Origin: Paenibacillus sp. FSL H8-0048
Lineage (GTDB): Bacteria; Bacillota; Bacilli; Paenibacillales; Paenibacillaceae
Assembly (NCBI RefSeq): GCF_038002825.1
Contig: NZ_JBBODF010000001.1
Span: 3,100,001 to 3,164,000 of the forward strand
DNA: 64,000 bases
Reading direction: 5' to 3'
In this document: one piece after another, positions 1-7,916 of the stretch
Numbering within the stretch: position 1 is the first letter of the stretch
Layout: each line of letters begins with the position of its first letter
Notes under the pieces: model-generated
Seen by the model: only the letters and a program-made list of their open reading frames with translations
Told to the model about the DNA's origin: nothing
The model's database searches: none
Translations under genes and position numbers: made by a program

Positions 1-1
1 G

Positions 2-295
2 CTGCACAGCGGAGAGCTGCTCCGCCAGCCGGAGATGCTCACTGCAATGCTGATCTCCATCGGGCCCACCAGTGCCTTCGCCTTCTGGATTCAGACGGCC
101 TGCCAGAAATACACCACCCCGTCCCGGGTGGCGGTCATCTATGCCATGGAGCCGGTGTTCGCGGCCGTCACCGGCCTGCTCTTCGGCGGAGAGACGCTGG
201 GTATATCTGCGCTGCTCGGCTGCAGCTGCATTCTGGCCGCCATGCTGCTGGCGGAGCTCAGCCCCGCACCGCCCCGGACGCAGGCGGAGGGCTGA
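2..295 (+). CDS. EamA/DMT-family transporter, 3' end only
   Basis: The reading frame is open from the left edge, so only the last ~97 residues are present. The fragment has three hydrophobic stretches separated by short polar loops (around LISIGPTSAFAFWIQ, AVIYAMEPVFAAVTGLLFG and LLGCSCILAAMLLAEL). The pattern TTPSRVAVIYAMEPVFAA is typical of the second EamA repeat of drug/metabolite transporters. The substrate cannot be told. No clear terminator follows before the next gene on the same strand. Confidence 0.75.
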   Translation: MHSGELLRQPEMLTAMLISIGPTSAFAFWIQTACQKYTTPSRVAVIYAMEPVFAAVTGLLFGGETLGISALLGCSCILAAMLLAELSPAPPRTQAEG

Positions 296-418
296 ACCGG
301 AATCCGCGAACCTTTTTACCAGACTTGCTACAGACAGAGAGCCGTGCTTCCGTTCCCCTTCCTAATAGAAGTGATAGCGGATAGCCGGACTACAAACCAC
401 ACTTAGGAGAGAACCCAA

Positions 419-1231
419 ATGTACAAATTGATTGCCATTGATATTGACGATACCCTGATTAACGACGACAAGGAAGTGACCCCGGCCACCCAAACCGCGC
501 TGGAGCAGGCTGTAGCCGCAGGCGTTGTAGTCACCCTCGCTACCGGACGCGCTTATGCTTCCGCCCAGGCAATTGCCCGCCAGACCGGACTGAATGTGCC
601 GATTATTACCTACCAAGGGGCGCTGGTAAAGAACCTGCTGGATGAAGAGGTCCTATATGAGCGTTATGTGCCGCAGGAGGCGGTACGCAAGCTTTTCCAG
701 TATTGTGTAGAGCATAATCTGCACCTGCAGACTTATATTGACGACAAGCTGTATGCCCGCGAAGAGAACCAGAAGCTGATTGACTATTCGACTCTGAACG
801 GAACGCAGTACTATATCGAGCCAGACTGGGAAGCGAAGCTGGTTCCTCAAAAAACTCCAAAAATGCTCATTATCGACGATCCCGATTTCCTCGATGAGCT
901 GTCCCCAATCCTGCGCAGCCTGCTCGGTGATTCCGTTCATATCACGAAGTCCAAGCCGCATTTCCTGGAGATCATGCATCATGAAGGCACCAAGGGTCTG
1001 GCCCTGGAATTCCTGGCCGCACACTTTGGCTGCGAGCTGTCCGAGACGATGGCTGTCGGCGATTCCTGGAATGATCATGAGATGCTTGAAGCTGCGGGTC
1101 TCGGTGTGGCGATGGCGAATGCCATTCCTGCACTTAAGGAAATCGCTGATTTCGTTACGCTCAGCAACAATGAGGACGGCGTGAAATACGCCATTGATAA
1201 GTTCATTCTTAACGCAGGCCAAGAAGCATAA
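419..1231 (+). CDS. Cof-type HAD-IIB family phosphatase
   Basis: A 270-residue cytosolic HAD-superfamily hydrolase of the Cof/YbiV class, which dephosphorylate sugar phosphates, nucleotides or cofactors. Motif I is DIDDT at residues 8-12, with the nucleophile Asp at 8. Motif II is TLATGR near 39-44, the motif III lysine lies in EGTKGLALEF, and motif IV is GDSWNDHEM near 217. The large insertion between motifs II and III is the type II cap. Length is normal for the family. The start follows AGGAGA at good spacing. It stands alone on the + strand and is followed by a strong hairpin. The substrate is unknown. Confidence 0.9.
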   Translation: MYKLIAIDIDDTLINDDKEVTPATQTALEQAVAAGVVVTLATGRAYASAQAIARQTGLNVPIITYQGALVKNLLDEEVLYERYVPQEAVRKLFQYCVEHNLHLQTYIDDKLYAREENQKLIDYSTLNGTQYYIEPDWEAKLVPQKTPKMLIIDDPDFLDELSPILRSLLGDSVHITKSKPHFLEIMHHEGTKGLALEFLAAHFGCELSETMAVGDSWNDHEMLEAAGLGVAMANAIPALKEIADFVTLSNNEDGVKYAIDKFILNAGQEA

Positions 1232-1261
1232 GCTGCTGCAATAACAGCAGAGTACAATGCC

Positions 1262-1317
1262 AAAAAGGGTGGTACCCCGCAGGTTCATGGTACGAACTGC
1301 GGTGCGCCACCCTTTTA
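1262..1317 (+). terminator. Hairpin terminator resembling a T-box antiterminator/terminator core
   Basis: AAAAGGGTGG (1263-1272) pairs perfectly with CCACCCTTTT (1307-1316). Inside, CCGCAG-GTTC pairs with GAACTGCGG with one bulged base. It ends the HAD phosphatase transcript. Its 5' arm reads AAAGGGTGGTACCCCG, close to the T-box signature GGGTGGTACCGCG. Only 30 bases separate it from the preceding stop codon, so a complete T-box leader would have to lie within that gene. Confidence 0.7.
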
Positions 1318-1343
1318 TCCTAATATAGAAAGGAAGATCCTTC

Positions 1344-1700
1344 ATGGAAGAGATATCAAATGAGGAACAACTGCAATCCATAGCCTCGATGCAATCAACC
1401 ATCCGTAAGCTTGAGAGCGCCTTAACCCAGATGATAAGCAGCGGCTCCAATACCACTCTGGTCCAGAAACGCCTGAACGCCATGCACATCGGTTTAGCTG
1501 TTCTCGACAACGTCTGGAATGAGAAGCCTCTCTCTTATACTCCTGCCGAGCTGGCAGAAGCCCGCCATGTTCTGCTCGGGTTAACCCCATCCGTAGAATC
1601 CAGTTATGCTAAGTCTAAGGCTGGCAGCCCGCAGCGGACGCTCCTGGAAAGAAGACTCCAGGCGCTGGGACAGGTGATCCAGGCCATGGACACCCTCTAA
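1344..1700 (+). CDS. Conserved-looking hypothetical protein, helical
   Basis: A 118-residue soluble protein that I do not recognise. It starts after AAGGAAG at normal spacing. The sequence is predicted mostly helical, with a heptad-like N-terminal part (residues 1-60, rich in Gln, Ser and Leu) and a second Leu/Gln-rich helix at the C terminus (RTLLERRLQALGQVIQAM). There is no signal peptide, membrane segment or metal motif. It lies directly behind the T-box-like hairpin and ends 4 bases from the convergent ABC exporter gene. Codon use resembles its neighbours, so it is probably real. Confidence 0.65.
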   Translation: MEEISNEEQLQSIASMQSTIRKLESALTQMISSGSNTTLVQKRLNAMHIGLAVLDNVWNEKPLSYTPAELAEARHVLLGLTPSVESSYAKSKAGSPQRTLLERRLQALGQVIQAMDTL

Positions 1701-1704
1701 GAAC

Positions 1705-3468
1705 CTAGGCGATAGGGGCTAACAATTCCTCCGTCGCCTCCCGCTCAAGCTGTGAATGATACAGATCCGAATACCGCCCCTCTGCCGCAAGCAGCTCCTC
1801 ATGTCCGCCCCGCTCCACGATCTCCCCGTTCTCCATTACCAGGATGACATCGGCATTCTGGATGGTTGAGAGGCGGTGGGCGATTACAAGCGTTGTCTTA
1901 TCCTTCATCAGCTTACGGATGGCCTGCTGGACCATCCGCTCCGACTCATTGTCAAGGGCAGCCGTAGCTTCATCCAAGAGCAGGATCGGCGCATTTTTGA
2001 GCATCGCTCTGGCAATGGACAGCCGCTGTCTCTGACCTCCGGACAACCGGGAGCCATGCTCGCCGATATCCGTGTGTATGCCTTCCGGCAGCTCCGCCAC
2101 GAACTCGTACGCATTCGCCTGCCTCAGCGCCTCGACAATCTCTTCATCTGACGCACCGGGCTTGCCGCTCTCGATATTGTCCCGGATACTCCCGGAATAC
2201 AGGCCCGACTCCTGAGGCACATAGGCGAAGTAGCTGCGGAGCTCTGCAAGCGGTATTCCGCTGATCGGACGGCCGTTGATCGCAGCCTCACCCGCATCCG
2301 TCTGATAGAAACCAAGCAGCAGCTTGAACAGGGTGGATTTCCCGCCGCCGCTCGGACCAACTACGGCCATTTGCTGGCCGCGTGCCAGCTCCAGACTGAC
2401 CTTGTTAAGGCTCTGCTTCTCACTGCCCGGATAGCTAAATGACACCTCTGCAAGCCGAAGCTCCCCGAATCCCGGCAGCTCCGCCTGGACTTCAGGCAGC
2501 ACTTCAACCTCGGCCGGCGCATCCATTACCTCGAATATCCGCTCCGCTGCACCCAGCGATTGCTGCATGGAAGCGACCAGGCCCGGCAGGGACGAGAACG
2601 GACCCACCAGATAGTTCATCAACTGAATGAAGGCAATCATCGCACCGACCTCAAGTCTTCCATTCGCCACGAACCACCCGGCAATCACCAGCGCCAGCAG
2701 GAAGGTCAGATTCCCCAGCAAGGAGGAGATCGCTCCGGTTGCGCCTTCGATTCTCGCTTTCTTTTTCTCCCCTGAGGCAATATCCTCACTGTAGCCCACA
2801 TATTGCTTCTGCAGCCTGCGCTCCATAGAGAAGGCCTTGAACACCATACTGCTGCCCAGAATATCGTTCAGAAAAGCCGTGGTCCGGCTCATACTTTCCT
2901 GCACCCGCACACTGTTGATGCGCATCGCATTGCCGAAGATTTTACCGGTCAGGAACAGCAGCGGCCCGATGGACAGGCAGATCAGCGCCAGCAGCCAGTT
3001 AATATAGATCAGATAGCCGAAGGAGGCTACCGCGAGCAGCGGGTTGCGCAGCAGATCCAGCATCACCTGCCCGCACGCTTCCCCCACCGACTGATTGTCA
3101 TTTGTGAACCGGGACAACAAATCACCGGAATGATTGCGGTCGAAATATGACTGCGGCAAGGCCAGCGTATGCCCCATCATATCCTGGCGCAGCTCATTTC
3201 TGATTTTGGCCGATACATTGGTCTTGAGATACGCACTGACGAAGGTATTCAATCCTGTGACCAGCAAGAATAGAATCCCGAACCAGGTAAGCCCCTTGAA
3301 CGCCTCCACATCAAGACGGACGGCCGCATCCGTAATCCTGGCCAGGAACCAGGCCATCGTAAGATCGAGCACAATACTGAATAACGTCACCAGCAGCAAC
3401 ACAGCATAGATCAGTTTATGCCTAAGCATGTATTTACTTAATCTGGCAAAAGCACCTTTCTTCTTCAC
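1705..3468 (-). CDS. ABC exporter half-transporter (fused membrane and ATPase domains)
   Basis: A 587-residue type I ABC exporter of the BmrA/MsbA class. An N-terminal six-helix membrane domain (~residues 15-310) is fused to an ATPase domain. The Walker A GPSGGGKST lies near residue 370, the signature LSGGQRQRL near 475, Walker B ILLLDEATAALD near 492, and the H-loop is in LVIAHRLST. It should act as a homodimer exporting drugs or lipid-like molecules; no partner half-transporter lies next to it. The GNAT gene upstream ends 16 bases away on the same strand, so the two are probably cotranscribed. Confidence 0.9.
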   Translation of the reverse strand: MKKKGAFARLSKYMLRHKLIYAVLLLVTLFSIVLDLTMAWFLARITDAAVRLDVEAFKGLTWFGILFLLVTGLNTFVSAYLKTNVSAKIRNELRQDMMGHTLALPQSYFDRNHSGDLLSRFTNDNQSVGEACGQVMLDLLRNPLLAVASFGYLIYINWLLALICLSIGPLLFLTGKIFGNAMRINSVRVQESMSRTTAFLNDILGSSMVFKAFSMERRLQKQYVGYSEDIASGEKKKARIEGATGAISSLLGNLTFLLALVIAGWFVANGRLEVGAMIAFIQLMNYLVGPFSSLPGLVASMQQSLGAAERIFEVMDAPAEVEVLPEVQAELPGFGELRLAEVSFSYPGSEKQSLNKVSLELARGQQMAVVGPSGGGKSTLFKLLLGFYQTDAGEAAINGRPISGIPLAELRSYFAYVPQESGLYSGSIRDNIESGKPGASDEEIVEALRQANAYEFVAELPEGIHTDIGEHGSRLSGGQRQRLSIARAMLKNAPILLLDEATAALDNESERMVQQAIRKLMKDKTTLVIAHRLSTIQNADVILVMENGEIVERGGHEELLAAEGRYSDLYHSQLEREATEELLAPIA

Positions 3469-3483
3469 ATCATCAGCTCCTCT

Positions 3484-4065
3484 TTAGAATTTAGCACCCC
3501 GCACCTTGGCATATACCTTGCTGTCATGGAGTTCCCCGTCCGACTCACGGGTGCTTTTGCGCAAAATACCATCCAGTGTAAATCCGGCACGCTCCGCGAC
3601 AGCGGCGCTTCTCCCGTTAAGGGCACTGCACCGGATTTCAATCCGGCTTGCTCCAAGTTCTCTGATTGCAAAATCTGTAATTCCGTTCACCGCTTCCGTC
3701 ATGTATCCCTTGCCCGAGCAAGAGCTTCTGATCCAGTACCCTATTTCGAATTGGCGGCAATCCCAATCCACATGATGCAGACCTATATTGCCCACGAATC
3801 TGCCATCCTCCTTGCGGAAAACCTCCATATTCAAGGTGGTGCGTTTCAGATAGGCTACTTGCGATTCACGGACGTATTGCTCCGTTTCCTCCACAGCCGG
3901 CATACTCTGGGCAAAGGGCATCCACGGCTTCAGATCATCCAGACTCTCCCGGATGGCTTCATTCATTTCCTTACCGTCTCCAGGCCGCAAAGCACGGACA
4001 AGCAGCCGCTCTGTCTCAAAGCTCTCAGGAATATCTAGCATAATCGGGATTACATCATTACTCAT
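3484..4065 (-). CDS. GNAT acetyltransferase, RimJ/RimL type
   Basis: A GNAT-fold N-acetyltransferase of about 193 residues. The N-terminal pattern SFETERLLVRALRPGDG is the classic RimJ/RimL opening. The central strand-turn NIGLHHVDWDCRQFEIGYWI leads to the acetyl-CoA loop SSCSGKGYMTEAV, and the C-terminal part is ALNGRSAAVAERAGFTLDGIL. The frame is open 15 codons further upstream, but the ATG chosen here has TGGAGG at proper spacing and begins the conserved part. It probably acetylates ribosomal proteins or small amines. The ABC exporter lies 15 bases downstream. Confidence 0.85.
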   Translation of the reverse strand: MSNDVIPIMLDIPESFETERLLVRALRPGDGKEMNEAIRESLDDLKPWMPFAQSMPAVEETEQYVRESQVAYLKRTTLNMEVFRKEDGRFVGNIGLHHVDWDCRQFEIGYWIRSSCSGKGYMTEAVNGITDFAIRELGASRIEIRCSALNGRSAAVAERAGFTLDGILRKSTRESDGELHDSKVYAKVRGAKF

Positions 4066-4434
4066 ATTCTTAAACCTCCAGGATGATCGATTGAATGCAT
4101 TATGGAACATCGTTATAGTATAGTGCCTCCTTCTCTTTTTGAAAATAAAGAAATATACGCATCATATACATAAAACTGGAAGAGAGGCTCGTCGCAGGCC
4201 CCCTCTCTGCGGCTCCGATGTCTCTAGTTTACTAGACCCCAGGTAAGGGACCCAGCGGCGGGGGGCTGATTCCCCTGTCGGTCTTGGGGCTGAAATAAAT
4301 GGTAAGCAATTGTGAAGGAAATGAACGCTGTAGCGTCAAAAGGCATTGCGGATAGGTGAATTCTTATGCTTCGTCAATCGTAATATTGTATACTTGCACA
4401 AAGCATGGAGGGTTGATAGAGAGAGGATGAATGA
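4066..4434. other. Divergent intergenic region with two imperfect palindromes
   Basis: This stretch separates the GNAT gene (minus) from the AraC gene (plus) and should hold both promoters. I see an inverted repeat AGAGAGG/CCTCTCT around 4182-4208 and a looser one with ACCCCAG near 4236 and TTGGGGCT near 4284. Neither has a T run. No reading frame with a ribosome binding site was found inside. Confidence 0.4.
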
Positions 4435-5364
4435 TTGGTCATGGCCAAAACACATATGGAGGTAATAGCAGAAGAGCAAACACGGCTGGAAACGCTACGG
4501 CTGGCCCTGCTGATCGAGGCACATGTTACAAGTGACGGGACAGCCGAGACACCGATTCAAGGATTGTATTTCAATCGCTACTCCAGACCGGAGCCGTCCG
4601 ATTACATGCACACGATGCAGTGGCCAACCGTAGGCATTGCAGCGCAGGGGACCAAAATCATCAAAATCGGCGAACAGACCTCCGAATACAGCGGCTCGCG
4701 TATCCTGGTTGCTCCCGTAGCGATGCCCATCAGCATGCAAACGATTCAGGCAAGCACCTCAGAGCCTTTCCTTGGAGTAGGTGTCTATCTCGATCCGCAT
4801 AAAATCGCTGCGCTGATCCCGAAGGTCTATCCCAACGGCCTGCCAAAAACCGGCAAGCGCAGCGCAAGCTATGTGCTGGAAGGCGAACCTGCCATAATCG
4901 GCGCGGTGGCCCGGCTGGTCTCGTGCCTGGATGAGCCTGGCGATAATGGCCTGCTGGCCTCGCTTGCAGCGGATGAGCTGTTCGTCCGGCTGCTGCGCAG
5001 TCCAATCGGCGTTTATGTGGCCGAGACCGTGCTGGCCGGATCGAATGTTCAGCGCGTTGCCAAAGCGATCGACTGGCTGCGGAGCCACTTCGCGGAATCT
5101 CGGACTATCGCCGAGCTGGCCGCCATGGTTCATCTCAGCGAATCCTCGTTCCGCGAATATTTCAAGTCGGTGACCTCAATGAGTCCGCTGCAGTACCAGA
5201 AGGCGCTCCGGCTTCAGGAGGCGCGGCGGCTGATGCTGTCCGGCGGGCGGGATATCACCACGGCCTGCCGGCTGGTCGGGTATATCAGCGATTCGCAGTT
5301 CAGCCGGGATTACAGCCGCTTTTTCGGCAATCCTCCGAGCCGGGATATTGCCAAATGGAAATGA
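4435..5364 (+). CDS. AraC-family transcriptional regulator
   Basis: A 309-residue regulator. Residues ~20-200 match the AraC_N (PF06719-like) sensing domain (RPEPSDYMHTMQWPTVGIAAQG). Residues ~215-305 carry two helix-turn-helix motifs, with TIAELAAMVHLSESSFREYFK as the first and the conserved DSQFSRDYSRFFGNPPS as the second. TTG at 4435 lies 8 bases from GAGAGG and is chosen as start; ATG two codons later is possible. It sits just upstream of, and in line with, an NAD(P)-binding oxidoreductase. Regulators of this subfamily often control an adjacent SDR or aldo-keto gene, so that gene is the likely target. Confidence 0.88.
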   Translation: MVMAKTHMEVIAEEQTRLETLRLALLIEAHVTSDGTAETPIQGLYFNRYSRPEPSDYMHTMQWPTVGIAAQGTKIIKIGEQTSEYSGSRILVAPVAMPISMQTIQASTSEPFLGVGVYLDPHKIAALIPKVYPNGLPKTGKRSASYVLEGEPAIIGAVARLVSCLDEPGDNGLLASLAADELFVRLLRSPIGVYVAETVLAGSNVQRVAKAIDWLRSHFAESRTIAELAAMVHLSESSFREYFKSVTSMSPLQYQKALRLQEARRLMLSGGRDITTACRLVGYISDSQFSRDYSRFFGNPPSRDIAKWK

Positions 5365-5546
5365 CAGCAATGGGAATGAGGGTGTTTTTCCATTGAATCG
5401 GGCAAACAATCAAGCGGAACGGTCAAACGTTCAGGCAGCGATCCGTCTATACTGATTCTTATCCGAAGGCGCCGGGAGGCGCAGCGGAAATGATCACCGG
5501 AACAAGCTGCTGAATAAAGGCTTGATTTCTTGAGGAGGACACCGGA

Positions 5547-6524
5547 ATGCGGATTTTTGTAACGGGAGCAAGCGGCTTTATCGGGTCGGCAGTGGTCCGG
5601 GAACTGCTTGAGGGCGGACACCAAGTCTCCGGACTGGTACGCTCGAAGGAAGCGGCTGGGCGGCTGGAAGCCGGCGGAACGAGAGCCGTTCGCGGCTCTA
5701 TTGAGAATACGGAGCTTTTGCGCCGGGAAGCAGCTCAAGCTGATGCTGTTGTGCATACGGCATTCTACCATAAATTCTCCCATGCCGGCCTGCCGTCAAA
5801 ACTGCGGATTATGCTGGGCGGAAGTCCGGCCAAGGCGGCGGCCCGTTTCATGGCGGCAGCGGTCGGCACGGATTGCCGTGCCATTCAGGCTTTGGGAGCC
5901 GGGCAGTCAGGGAGGTCTGGAGCGCTTGTAATTGCGATACCCACCATGACGCTCACTCCCGGAAGGCTGGCGACCGAAGAGGATGCCGGAGATCCTTCTT
6001 CCATCGGAGGAGGACGGGTGGCGTCGGAGCAAGCGTTGCTGGCGCTTGCCGGTTCCGGCGTCCGGGCCTCACTGGTACGTCTGCCGCCGATCGTATACGG
6101 CAGTGGCGATCAGAGCGGCCTGCTGCCCTCCCTGATCCGGGCCGCAAGATCCAAGGGAGCTGCCGCCTATATCGGGCAAGGGACCAATCGTTGGCCCGCT
6201 GTACATCGGCTTGACGCGGCGCGTCTGTTCAGGCTGGCCGTCGAGCAGGCTCCGGCGGGCACGCGGCTCCATGCTGCGGGGGAAGAAGGGATACCTTTCC
6301 GGCAGATTGCCGAAGCGGTGGCGCGGCAGGCGAACCTGCCCTCCAAGCAGATCGGACCCGGGGAAGCCAGCGCTTATTTCGGCTGGCTGGGCCCATTTGT
6401 CTCGGCCGACAATCCCGTGTCTTCAGCGCTGACCCGCGAGCGCTTCGGCTGGAACCCGCAGGAGCGTGAGTTGCTTGCCGAAATCGAGCGGGGTGATTAT
6501 TTTGCGGGCCACTCGCTGCGTTAA
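5547..6524 (+). CDS. NAD-dependent epimerase/dehydratase-family (extended SDR) protein
   Basis: A 325-residue Rossmann protein. The dinucleotide loop GASGFIG is at residues 7-13, and LVRSKEAAGRL is consistent with NADP binding. VYGSGDQSGLLPSLI is the typical substrate-loop region of extended SDRs. The usual catalytic YxxxK is not visible; at that place the sequence is GGRVASEQALLAL. Related atypical SDRs have the same feature, so it may be a reductase with other chemistry or a non-catalytic binder. A strong GAGGAGG precedes the ATG. It follows the AraC gene by 180 bases, a gap that should hold its promoter. Confidence 0.82.
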   Translation: MRIFVTGASGFIGSAVVRELLEGGHQVSGLVRSKEAAGRLEAGGTRAVRGSIENTELLRREAAQADAVVHTAFYHKFSHAGLPSKLRIMLGGSPAKAAARFMAAAVGTDCRAIQALGAGQSGRSGALVIAIPTMTLTPGRLATEEDAGDPSSIGGGRVASEQALLALAGSGVRASLVRLPPIVYGSGDQSGLLPSLIRAARSKGAAAYIGQGTNRWPAVHRLDAARLFRLAVEQAPAGTRLHAAGEEGIPFRQIAEAVARQANLPSKQIGPGEASAYFGWLGPFVSADNPVSSALTRERFGWNPQERELLAEIERGDYFAGHSLR

Positions 6525-6839
6525 GCAAATCCGATTAGTGACCATACAAAGAACAAAATTACCCTAGCGGGTGAAGGAAGCTGATGCCTTCTCTCGCCGG
6601 CCGCTTGTAAGGAGCAGTATTGTTGCACTTTTTGCAGGATTCCTCTATACCTATTACTGGCTGAAGCACAATGTTGCATAATTTGCACAAATTCCGGTGT
6701 GGTGAGCAAGTCAGCGCGGGATTTGTTGCATTCTGTGCAGGATTTCAGGCTTTGACCGCTTCTATGAGGCAGTATTGTTGCAATTCATGCAGGATTCTCT
6801 ATAACTGTAGAAAATCATAATTTCCAAACCAACGAGAAA
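6525..6839. repeat. Cluster of four short TGTTGCA...TGCAGGATT repeats
   Basis: The intergenic stretch between the SDR gene and the hydrolase holds no supported gene. It has four copies of a degenerate unit TGTTGCA-N(5-7)-TGCA(GG/CA)ATT: about 6618-6641 (followed by CCTCTATA), 6671-6694, 6722-6745 and 6775-6796 (followed by CTCTATAAC). Copies 1 and 4 are the closest pair and share a wider block, GCAGTATTGTTGCA before and TGCAGGATTC after. Each unit is itself partly palindromic (TTGCA/TGCAA), so short hairpins or a protein-binding array are possible. Confidence 0.55.
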
Positions 6840-6890
6840 GAGCTTTCCATAAAGTCAGTACAAACTAACTTTCTGGAAAGCTCCTTTTTG
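6840..6890 (+). terminator. Intrinsic terminator, possibly bidirectional
   Basis: GAGCTTTCC (6840-6848) pairs with GGAAAGCTC (6875-6883), extended by AAAGT/ACTTT, and is followed by CCTTTTTG on the + strand. The minus strand has a weaker CTCTTTCTC run. It can end the SDR transcript (+) and perhaps the PhnP-like gene (-). Confidence 0.7.
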
Positions 6891-6924
6891 TGTTATTCGT
6901 GAACCTGTTGCTGCACCTTGATAC

Positions 6925-7707
6925 TTAAGTCTCCTCCCGGCACAGCGGAAGCCTCATCCCCGTAACGGCAAGCGTGACCTTCTCCGGCAGAATATAATCC
7001 TTGTCCAGATTGATGTCATGCGACATATGTGTGTAGACTGCATGGCGCGGCTGAACGGTCTCCAGCAGGTCGGCGGCTTCGGTCATATCATACACAGAGC
7101 GGGTGGACAATTCAGCTGCCTCGTAATAAAAGCTGGTTCCCAGCACCAGCAGGTCCGCTCCGTGCATACGCCTGGTTTCCTCCGTGGTCAGAGAGATCGA
7201 GTCCGGGCAGTACACCCAGACATAGTCCTCCTTCTCCAGCCGGTAGGCGTAAGAGTACCCATTCTTACCGTGGTTTACCCGCCATGTGCTAATCTGCCAG
7301 CCGTCCAGTGCGATGCCGTCATCGCAGGGAATCATGTCGATATGCCCAGTAAGCCACGGGTACTGACGCTGAATGACAGGAATAACCTCTGCCGGAGCAT
7401 ACAGCTCGCCCCGGAAGCCCATCCAGCGGCAGCTGTCGGCCCACTCCGGCAGCCCGCCGATATGATCGAAATGCGCATGTGTCACGAGCAGACGCTTCAT
7501 GGTACGGTGTCCCTGCAGCTCCATCTGCCTCCGCCAGTCCGGCCCGCAGTCAATTGCCAGGAAGCCGCTGCCGTTATCTATAAGCACAGAAGAACGCAGG
7601 CGGTTGTTGCGCCCGGTGGTTCTTGCTTCCGTGCAAGTCTCACAATCACAATAGACGCGGGGTACGCCCATGGCATCCCCTGTTCCAAGGAACACTAATG
7701 TATCCAT
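6925..7707 (-). CDS. MBL-fold metallohydrolase, PhnP-like phosphodiesterase
   Basis: A 260-residue metallo-beta-lactamase-fold protein close to PhnP (5-phosphoribosyl 1,2-cyclic phosphate phosphodiesterase). N-terminal GTGDAMGVPRVYCDCETC carries the Cys cluster that binds a structural zinc in PhnP. The active-site signature is THAHFDHIGG, with DCGPDW before it and HMSHDIN near the C terminus. ATG at 7707 has GAGGTGG at good spacing; a GTG four codons upstream is possible. No phn genes are nearby, so the real substrate is open. Confidence 0.82.
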   Translation of the reverse strand: MDTLVFLGTGDAMGVPRVYCDCETCTEARTTGRNNRLRSSVLIDNGSGFLAIDCGPDWRRQMELQGHRTMKRLLVTHAHFDHIGGLPEWADSCRWMGFRGELYAPAEVIPVIQRQYPWLTGHIDMIPCDDGIALDGWQISTWRVNHGKNGYSYAYRLEKEDYVWVYCPDSISLTTEETRRMHGADLLVLGTSFYYEAAELSTRSVYDMTEAADLLETVQPRHAVYTHMSHDINLDKDYILPEKVTLAVTGMRLPLCREET

Positions 7708-7803
7708 ATGCCTGCCCACCTCACCGTCTTTTTTATCGAATATCCGTCAATTTATTATAGAACAGCAGCCCCTTCTTTGCACACCAGCCTGTAAGAACGG
7801 CAA

Positions 7804-7843
7804 AGAGCCGTCCCTCAGCCTCATCCGGCTGGAGAACAGCTCT
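7804..7843 (-). terminator. Probable terminator of the sulfate operon
   Basis: On the minus strand AGAGC(TGT) pairs with (AC)GGCTCT and CCAGCC with GGCTG, forming an imperfect hairpin followed by TTGCCGTTCTT. It lies 74 bases after the binding-protein stop codon. Confidence 0.45.
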
Positions 7844-7916
7844 CATTATCCTTCGCACTGCACATTAAGCTCATGTCTGCTAATCGCACTCCGCTCCATC
7901 TACCAGCCTAGCAAGC

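Noticed and set aside
1000..1343. A complete T-box riboswitch
   Set aside because: Only the terminator arm resembles one. The upstream 200 bases are coding, with an intact HAD protein.
6615..6803. CRISPR array
   Set aside because: Units are too short and degenerate, spacing is irregular, and no cas genes are present.
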